DNA of 14,855 bases from Smittium mucronatum (lineage: Eukaryota; Kickxellomycota; Harpellomycetes; Harpellales; Legeriomycetaceae): positions 1 through 14,855 of the forward strand of contig LSSL01000030.1 of the NCBI GenBank assembly GCA_001953115.1, read 5' to 3'. Shown here in pieces: positions 10,630 to 14,855 of the stretch (its first letter is position 1; each line of letters starts with the position of its first letter). Below the pieces are notes generated by a model. That model saw only the letters and a list, made by a program, of their open reading frames with translations, was not told where the DNA came from and did not search any database. The position numbers and the translations under genes are program-made.

Positions 10630-10866
10630 TTAAAATTGCTGTTGGTAAAAAAAAAAAAGATTTTTTGTGTATATTTCTCTAATTTTGTGATCTGACACGT
10701 AATTTTGAATATAAATACTTTTAACCTTTTTATAAAATTCAAAGATTTTTTGAAATAAATTGAGAAAATTAGTTAATCCGAAAAAAATAATACACGTATA
10801 TGGGAGGTTTTTTTGCACACCAAACTCTTTTTCCTGTGTATTATTACAGGATAAATTGATATTCAC
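10630..10866 (-). pseudogene. N-terminal or upstream module of copy C
   Basis: An open frame of 78 codons encodes an S/N/Q-containing start, a hydrophobic middle (CIIFFGLTNFLNLFQKIF) and a basic end with KVKSIYIQNYVSDHKIREIY. The last part is repeated upstream of copy B (8371-8451), which shows that it was real coding sequence carried by the element and not a chance frame. It may be the start of the transposase or a second small element protein. Copy B's version has stops. Here the frame is open, but the MULE downstream is broken, so it is treated as part of a dead element. Confidence 0.5.
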
Positions 10867-11730
10867 ATTTTACTGGTTTATTAAATTTACAAATTAAGAT
10901 ATCTTTAATAATGTTTTCAAAACAGAAAACATATGTGTATTTTGATTCAACAAAAAACAATTGTTTTTAAAAATACGAATTTTCCATGTCCAATAATACG
11001 AGTGTTTTCTTTGAGACAAACAAATATATAAATGCTGCGGAAAACGATTTCCAATTTATATACATGCATAAATTGGTTTAATATTAAGCAAAGTTTAAAA
11101 TTATTAAAAAAAGGGCTTTCCCTCGAAAAATAGGGCGCATTTTTGGAAATAGTTTCCTTAGGATACTCGGATAAGTCGCTATAAAGATGGTGAATAAAAT
11201 GTGCCCAAATAATTTTAACCCTTATATTTTTGAAATTTTAATTAGCAAGTCAATATTATTTTCGAAATGTTTCGAAACCTTTTGCACAAATGACTTATCT
11301 GATAAAATCGTGAAAATGATAAAATGATATATTTAATGGCTGAAATTCGTTTTATATGAATTTAAAATTGGTTAATTAATGGGTAATCAGAATTTTTAAA
11401 TAACCAGTAGAATTATAGTGTACTTCATGGTAAAATTTCGTTCAAAATTTAAAAAATTGCTCAGGGAATAATCAGTAGATTCTTAAAACGCGAAATTAAA
11501 ATAGTTACAATCTATACCTTAAATAATTCATGAAATAATAAGGAATAATTAAATTTTGAATAAGCATTTTTTATAATGAATGGCCTTACTGCTAACTTAT
11601 TATCTCAATATAATAGGTATAATTTAATGCAATTTGATATAAATCAACGACATAGAAGCACTCACTCATAATTTATTAATTTATATTCATCAAACCTAGA
11701 TTTCACTTATTATCTATCCAGATTCACAAT
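10867..11730. other. Stretch with only weak coding hints
   Basis: No gene is supported. The plus strand has two coding-looking pieces. The first, near 10985-11075, reads SMSNNTSVFFETNKYINAAE and then DFQFIYMHKLV. The second, near 11193-11325, reads NKMCPNNFNPYIF and KCFETFCTNDLSDKIVKM before a TGA. Neither matches a family I know. Both have a less biased residue mix than the surrounding filler. Confidence 0.4.
10911..10932. repeat. Perfect 8-bp inverted repeat (hairpin)
   Basis: The arms atgttttc and gaaaacat flank a six-base loop. It lies about 45 bases upstream of the copy C upstream module. It could be a piece of an element end or a chance palindrome. Confidence 0.45.
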
Positions 11731-12003
11731 TCCCAATCCTCGATCTGCTTTCTCAATCTCCAATACGCATTCCTAATCCTAAAAGCCCCCAATCCTCAAT
11801 CTACTTTCTCAATCCTCGAATCCCCCAGCACTAGGTCCACTTTCTCAATCCTCAAAGTCCCCAATACTCAATCCACTTTTTCAATCTTCAAAGCCCTCAA
11901 TCCTAGATCCACATCTCCAATTCTCAAAGCCCCCAATCCTCAATCCGCTTTTGCAATCCTCAAAGTCCCCAATACTTAACCTACTTTCTGAAACCTCAAT
12001 TCT
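11731..12003. repeat. 36-bp C-rich minisatellite
   Basis: Six units start at 11788, 11824, 11860, 11896, 11932 and 11968, each exactly 36 bp apart. A divergent longer unit comes before them, from 11732. The approximate consensus is cccaatcctcaatccac followed by tttctcaatcctcaaagtc. Each unit contains caatcctcaa twice, so the 36-mer itself looks like a duplicated half-unit. The array is far richer in C and poorer in G than its surroundings. Units differ by substitutions, but none of the six has gained or lost a base. Confidence 0.9.
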
Positions 12004-12169
12004 TTTTTCTTTTTTTTTTCTTTTTTTATTCTTTTTAACTCTTTACTTAAATTTACTGTTCCTTAAATATAAACTTTTCTCACAGTCTCTATTATACGAC
12101 CCGGTATTAAATATGTTAAAGAGAATATTAAAAAAAAATTATTTACTCGTAGTTCGGTTTTTCTTTTAA
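11783..12169 (+). other. Open frame through the minisatellite, no ATG
   Basis: One plus frame is open for 128 codons across the repeat array and the following pyrimidine tract. It would encode a 12-residue repeat of the type SKSPILNPLSQS followed by a hydrophobic stretch rich in F and L. There is no in-frame ATG. A second plus frame is also open across most of the array, so the openness mainly reflects the lack of stop codons in C-rich repeats. I do not consider it a supported gene. Confidence 0.15.
12000..12040. other. Pyrimidine tract after the minisatellite
   Basis: An almost purely T/C run borders the 3' side of the repeat array. Combined with the C-rich repeats it makes the plus strand pyrimidine-heavy over about 300 bases, a marked strand asymmetry. 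Confidence 0.75.
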
Positions 12170-12967
12170 TATATTACTTTTGGTCATATAAAGTGTGTGT
12201 GTTTTTTTTTAACCTCCATAAGAATTTTTTTTCAAGTTTCTATTAAATAAGAATTTAATAAAAAGTTTAATCATGGTATTTTGTAAATTTCTATAAAATC
12301 TGCTCTTCCTTCTAATTCGTGTTAATTAGCTTCTTGAAAATATTCTTTTCATTGTTACACCTAATTATACGAGAAAAAATTAAGTAATTTATACTCTAAA
12401 ATATATAACTTTAAATAATGAGAATTGAATCTTGCGATCAATGGTTGGTTCGAGCTCAAAATATGCCATCAAAACCATTCTTAATGTTACCGCTAATCAA
12501 ACTATGCAATATAAAATACCGTTTACAATACATTTTTCATTTTTTTTTATCCAAAACGTCCTTAGATTACATTTAAAATAATAAAATCACAGTTTTAAAA
12601 TTCTTATAATCAAATTTAAAAATATGGATAAAGATGGCTGAAATTTGTGGGAGAAGTAATACGGCTCCAAAGCCATTATGTATCTACTCCTATATCTATA
12701 TTTTTGCCAAAATTATACCCTAATTTTCTTTATAAATTCCTGGATTATTAAATAAATCATCTCTTCAAAATTCGGTAAACTGATGGAAATAAAAAAGTTG
12801 TAACTATAGTGATTATATTAAATGTCTGAAAATCTGAATTTTTAAGACGTTGTGATATAAATATCAAGATTCTACTACAGTCCAAAGCACAATGATAAAT
12901 CACACATTCTTAAAAATATTATGAAAACCAAATTGGCTAAAAATTTATAAAATAAAACATAAAATTA
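12041..12967. other. A+T-rich stretch without a supported gene
   Basis: No product is recognised on either strand. Slightly more complex sequence occurs at 12430-12490 and 12620-12700, but translations there are short and broken. It probably includes the 3' non-coding part of element D. Confidence 0.45.
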
Positions 12968-13372
12968 TTAATTTTGTCTTACCACATTCCTTTTTTTTTT
13001 TTTTTGCTGGATTTCATTATCTCCTGTGAAAAAAGGTAATATATTTAAAAGCTCAATTCTTTTTCTTTAGGTGGATTGTAAATTTCCACCCATAACAAGC
13101 TCCATATCGCAATCATTTTCATCCCTCCGATTGACCGAATATTTTGTAATTTTCTTATATTTAATGGATTATATTTTATAATATATCTCTTTATAATCAT
13201 CTAATTTGAATGTGCTAATTGGTGATGTCAGAAACTTAGCCGAAACCATTGTAAACGAAGTGAAAGACCTAAAATTTTCAATCAACATTCTGCTATAATA
13301 TATACTAGGCACATATCTATAGTGTGTGCGAAAATATATTTTAGATATGGGTTTATTTCCATTAAAATTCAT
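12968..13372 (-). other. C-terminal part of element D
   Basis: A 67-codon piece (13372-13169) with SKIYFRTHYRYVPSIYYSR and ENFRSFTSFTMVSAKF is followed after one stop, in the same frame, by KYSVNRRDENDCDMELVMGG and then, after another stop, by IELLNILPFFTGDNE and a K-rich tail closed by TAA at 12968. Reading in one frame across two stops for about 400 bases shows that the stops are recent point changes and that the piece belongs to one ancestral protein. Confidence 0.7.
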
Positions 13373-13539
13373 TTCTGAGCATTCTCAAAAACTAGATAAT
13401 AGATATTCTATGCTTTTAACATATCTAACACGCATAATTTTTTCAAGCCATCTTGAAAGCAATCCTATCAATCAAACAATTATTTATTTTGAAAAATGTT
13501 GAATCAAATGCATATATTATAAAAATTACCAAAGTGCCC

Positions 13540-13916
13540 ATCTACTATGCTTTTATTATGATATTCAATAAAATAATTCAAAGCGAAGTCTTTCTCGAAT
13601 TCATAACCTAAGTTTTGTGTGACTGAGGATAAAAAATTCGAAATATATGAAATGTGGACCGTAATCGGACCAAATATGGATCTTTTTGCATTTAAAGTAA
13701 AATTATCTTCTAATTAACCCATTTAAACAATCTTCCGCATATTTTGAATCGTGATTTAGTATTTTTGATATAAAATTATCGTACCTGTACACAATTTCCC
13801 TAGAGCTTTCTAAGTATATATTTGCAAATCCTAGATTTGATATCTGAGATTTTTTTGTAAAACGACGTGCTAGTTTCTATAGGACCTCCCCCTATCCCGA
13901 AATCTTCCTCGAAGTC
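13540..13916 (-). other. Candidate DDE core residues of element D
   Basis: The first acidic residue is D in IVDFEEDF (13916-13914), followed by GGGPIETS. The second is D in IWSDYGPHF (13666-13664). The third is either E in FIEYHNKS (13566-13564) or D in VDGHFG (13542-13540). The spacing of about 83 codons, then about 33 to 41, suits an RNase H-fold transposase. Assigning the catalytic roles is my inference from conservation and spacing. Confidence 0.6.
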
Positions 13917-14079
13917 CACAATAATTATGTAAAAATTTTCATCTAAACCCTCAACACCATTTTTATATAATTCTTGCAGTAATTTTTTTTTATGTTCTGT
14001 GCTGTCTATAGGTTAAAATTTGATCTTTTAAATCCATGAAATTTTCTGGACTTTGAGATAATGATATTTTTTTTTGATT

Positions 14080-14320
14080 TTTATTTGTCCTTTGTGGCAA
14101 ATAGGGCACATATCTGTTGGTCTCACGGCTTTTTTTTGAAATTTTTAGGGCATAGATTGTAACAGGAGCTTACGCTTAATTTTAAACCAGGATTTTCGTT
14201 AATTAATATTTTTTATGTTTCGTTCTTGGGAATTTCGGGGTAATAAATAGGAGTCTCTATTGGTATATTTTCTTTGATTTTAACAAAGCATGTTTTTTGG
14301 AGATATTCTAGAATTTTTAA
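14080..14320 (-). other. Zinc-motif region of element D
   Basis: One frame, broken by a single TAA, reads LKILEYLQKTCFVKIKE, then PIETPIYYPEIPKNE, stop, KILINENPGLKLSVSSCYN, LCPKNFKKK, and TDMCPICHKGQ. The CPICH cluster just before the RNase H-like part suggests a small zinc-binding insert. The DNA-binding part of the protein is more likely the N-terminal region. Confidence 0.65.
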
Positions 14321-14855
14321 TCAAATATTTTTTTAATAATTTTCCCAATTTCATCAGTAATAGATATGTTTTTGCTCGTCTCAGAAATGTTGCTTTTATA
14401 TAAAATAAAATTTCCAGATTCTAATTTTTCTATTGATTTAATATACTGGTCATTAGAGAACTGGAATCCAAATTTTCTTAGTTCCTCTCGTCTGTAAATA
14501 GACACTACCAATGAGAGCATAATAGATTTATTGATGCTATATCGTGGTAAATTTTTGTGTATTTTTAATGTTTCTCAAAAGTTTGACATCTTTGAAGTCA
14601 TTTGAAATTTCTGAAAGAATATGCATTCCATAATTCGACTTAATGAAAAAATATCTGAATAAGTCGGCTGAATCTCCATTGGATATCGCGTGAACCATTT
14701 GGTATATTTATTCTTATTTTTTTGCTTTTTTTTTTTGACGGCGACATGTCTTCAAACCTGCGTTGATCATTTCCAGGCTCAATAAGAGGTAACTTTCAGA
14801 TACTCCATACCGAGTTTTTTATTTAAAAAAAACGAATTGGATTATTCTCAAAAAA

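Larger units (their letters stand above)
12968..14750 (-). pseudogene. DDE-type transposase pseudogene, unassigned family (element D)
   Basis: This is a long decayed gene on the minus strand, unrelated to the MULE copies. In order: an N-terminal helical region with SINKSIMLSLVVSIYRREEL (14541-14482) running to ITDEIGKIIKKIFD (stop at 14317); KILINENPGLKLSVS, NLCPKNFKKK and the zinc-like TDMCPICHKGQ; STEHKKKLLQELYKNG; IIIVDFEEDFGIGGGPIETS; after a frameshift at an A run, ISNLGFANIYLESSREIVY and HDSKYAEDCLNGL; KIHIWSDYGPHF; after another frameshift, LNYFIEYHNKSIVDGHFG; then a C-terminal region ending KRNVVRQN. The order and motifs match large uncharacterised fungal-type transposase-like proteins as I remember them, with an RNase H-like DDE core. 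At least eight stops and three frame changes make it dead. The N-terminal limit is uncertain: an ATG at 14747 opens a short basic peptide (MSPSKKKSKKIRINI). Confidence 0.75.

Noticed and set aside
11731..12003. CRISPR array, because of the 36-bp periodicity
   Set aside because: The units are contiguous with no unique spacers between them and diverge along their whole length. This is a tandem minisatellite in a eukaryote-like context.
12041..12200. Hydrophobic F/L-rich tail after the minisatellite as a membrane segment
   Set aside because: It comes from a T/C homopolymer-like tract with no start codon upstream, so the apparent membrane segment is a composition artefact.
12430..12470. tRNA-like T-arm (ggttcgagctc)
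   Set aside because: There is no matching acceptor stem, D-arm or anticodon arm around it on either strand.
13055..13075. Splice-acceptor-like pyrimidine tract with ag (ttttctttaggtgg)
   Set aside because: It lies on the plus strand, antisense to a continuous reading of element D across the same bases, and pyrimidine tracts followed by ag are very common in this A/T-rich sequence.
1508..14750. Reassigned stop codons or programmed frameshifting explaining the broken genes
   Set aside because: The interruptions include TAA, TGA and TAG as well as many unrelated frame changes, and some core residues are lost (WEY for WFH and E for D in copy C). Plain decay explains all of this.

Overview
The window is extremely A+T-rich (about three quarters or more by eye), full of homopolymer runs, and has no intact gene of recognisable function, no rRNA or tRNA, and no operon-like layout. 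It reads as a eukaryotic transposon graveyard. The degenerate proteins are eukaryotic cut-and-paste transposases, which fits a transposon-rich, A+T-rich genome. A microsporidian with an expanded genome is my best guess, but the sequence alone cannot settle this.

Layout: 1-1500 holds nothing clear. 1508-2805 (minus) is decayed MULE-type transposase A. 2831-6660 is mostly empty, with a few unrecognised open frames (notably 4559-4867 and 5164-5432, plus strand) and a small TG/direct-repeat patch near 6484-6558. 6700-8075 (minus) is MULE copy B. 8900-10450 (minus) is MULE copy C. B and C each have a related upstream coding remnant (8371-8451 and 10645-10731), so they are two copies of one family. 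10870-11730 holds only weak coding hints. 11731-12003 is a C-rich minisatellite with an exact 36-bp period, followed by a pyrimidine tract. 12968-14750 (minus) is element D, a different DDE-type transposase pseudogene with a CPxC zinc motif, an acidic-GGGP motif, a WSDYGPHF motif and an EYHNKS-VDGHFG motif.

All four transposase relics lie on the minus strand and are broken by nonsense codons and frameshifts, many of them next to A or T runs. Reading across the breaks recovers the family motifs in the correct order, which is the evidence for each call. Nothing here looks able to transpose on its own.
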